Shown: one piece after another, positions 63,624 through 64,000 of the stretch | Position numbering within the stretch: position 1 is the first letter of the stretch | Layout of the letters: every line of letters starts with the position of its first letter | Assembly: GCF_001305595.1 (NCBI RefSeq) | Contig: NZ_CP012403.1 | Span: forward strand, 270,501 to 334,500 | Source: Azospirillum thiophilum | Lineage (GTDB): Bacteria > Pseudomonadota > Alphaproteobacteria > Azospirillales > Azospirillaceae | Length of the DNA: 64,000 nucleotides | Direction: 5' to 3' | Notes under the pieces: generated by a model | Databases searched by the model: none | What the model was told of the DNA's origin: nothing | The model's input: only the letters and a program-made list of their open reading frames with translations | Translations under genes and position numbers: made by a program

Positions 63624-63660
63624 CAAAAACCCCTCCTCCGCACTGCCGCAGAGAAGGGGG
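63624..63660 (-). terminator. Terminator of the small coiled-coil gene
   Basis: On the minus strand CCCC-TT-CTC and GAG-GA-GGGG form an interrupted stem followed by TTTTTGC. It lies beyond the two dyads downstream of the 55-residue gene. Confidence 0.5.
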
Positions 63661-63661
63661 C

Positions 63662-63702
63662 ATGACCATCCGGTCATATCCAGATCATGACCATCCGGTC
63701 AT
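63662..63702. repeat. Two identical dyads ATGACC-N4-GGTCAT, 25 bp apart
   Basis: A perfect 16-bp inverted repeat at 63662-63677 is repeated exactly at 63687-63702, within a 22-bp identical direct repeat. It lies between two convergent small genes, in the expected 3' region of the coiled-coil gene. Confidence 0.9.
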
Positions 63703-63776
63703 ATCCAAATCAGTGGCGATGCCCGGCCGTCACCGGTCGGACTTTGCGGCCAGACGTCACAGGCCAGACGTCGCCG

Positions 63777-63944
63777 TCAGACTTCGTTGAAATGCTCCAA
63801 CTCCCGGCGCAGGCTGGTCACCTCCTGCTGCAGGCCGACGATCCGCCCGATGTCGGGCCTCGGCTGCTGCTCCTCGCGTTCGAGCTCGTCCTCGACCTCG
63901 CGCTGCTCTTGCCGGATGATGTTGAACAAGGCTTTCCTCAACAT
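63777..63944 (-). CDS. Small coiled-coil protein
   Basis: 55 residues. The start MLRKALFNIIRQEQREVEDE is followed by an acidic Glu/Arg-rich helix, a short break at RPDIG and a second heptad helix GLQQEVTSLRRELEHF. The ribosome site GGGAGGT stands 6-7 bases before the ATG. A perfect 16-bp palindrome lies 19 bp upstream. Charged coiled coils of this size often act as oligomerising adaptors; the actual function is unknown. Confidence 0.7.
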   Translation of the reverse strand: MLRKALFNIIRQEQREVEDELEREEQQPRPDIGRIVGLQQEVTSLRRELEHFNEV

Positions 63945-63963
63945 CGACACCTCCCGAGCTGAT

Positions 63964-63979
63964 CGCTAAAATTTTAGCG
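63964..63979. promoter_or_regulatory. Perfect 16-bp palindrome upstream of the coiled-coil gene
   Basis: CGCTAAAATTTTAGCG is a complete palindrome with an AT-rich centre, 19 bp before the start codon of the 55-residue gene. It may be an operator overlapping a -10-like TAAAAT. As a plus-strand terminator it would have only a 6-bp stem before CTTTTT. Confidence 0.45.
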
Positions 63980-64000
63980 CTTTTTCAATCGGCCATCAAG

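Overview
The window is very GC-rich, densely packed alphaproteobacterial DNA that looks like Azospirillum or a close Rhodospirillales relative. The reasons are a Caulobacter-type fliF-fliH(flbE)-fliN-flbD-flhA-flhF-flhG flagellar operon, a PhyR general-stress regulator, metX-metW, an ISxB-type decaprenyl/octaprenyl synthase, and chemotaxis genes packed with ATGA overlaps. Because of the GC bias, long open frames run antisense to almost every gene; I treated those as shadows.

Layout. 1-2770: divergent response regulator (cut by the window edge) and a PAS/LOV-like hybrid histidine kinase. 2847-4035: HD-domain protein and an XRE regulator converging on a 13-bp tandem repeat. 4410-4502: repeat-rich control region, then the flagellar operon 4628-16540 (fliF, fliH/flbE, fliN, a MotA-like gene, flbD, flhA, flhF, flhG, a FliK-like gene and a small QueF-like gene). 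fliG is absent from its usual place. 16637-19721: MFS pump with divergent AraC regulator, and a GNAT. 19864-24745: chorismate mutase-like and hisC genes, divergent from metX-metW, and a PRC-barrel protein. 24764-29243: DHA2 MFS pump and a copA-cueR copper operon with a textbook MerR-type promoter. 29348-34433: a hypothetical, a YadS/TRIC channel, an orphan amino-acid binding protein, a TPR-glycosyltransferase and a metallophosphoesterase.

34595-45017 is one chemotaxis operon (cheY, mcp, stand-alone receiver, cheR, double-domain cheW, cheB, cheA, mcp). It is followed by two identical tRNA-Pro(CGG) genes that form a 257-bp-offset tandem duplication, promoters included. 45584-49810: polyprenyl synthase, DUF2007, methyltransferase, S49 peptidase, a hypothetical and yajQ. 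49910-55650: dipeptide ABC operon dppABCDF with a terminator-like hairpin after dppA. 56012-62999: EamA exporter, YdjC deacetylase, aminobenzoate-type CoA ligase, a hypothetical with a perfect TTAA-N7-TTAA box upstream, phyR and purU. 63205-63944: two small unknown genes, one a 55-residue coiled-coil protein whose 3' region carries two identical dyads.

The most interesting signal is regulatory. Repeats of about 21 bp (pattern CCGGCA-A/T rich-GCC) precede the fliF operon and overlap a CtrA-like box. A closely similar pair of repeats, in the same orientation relative to transcription, precedes an unknown 134-residue gene at 48699-49103. This resembles Caulobacter logic (CtrA activates and FlbD represses fliF) and would tie the unknown gene to the flagellar regulon. 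Other notable points are a LOV-like domain without its photoactive cysteine, an FlhF with a His/Asp-rich tail, a catalytically stripped QueF-like protein, and a P-protein-like chorismate mutase with a degenerate dehydratase part.
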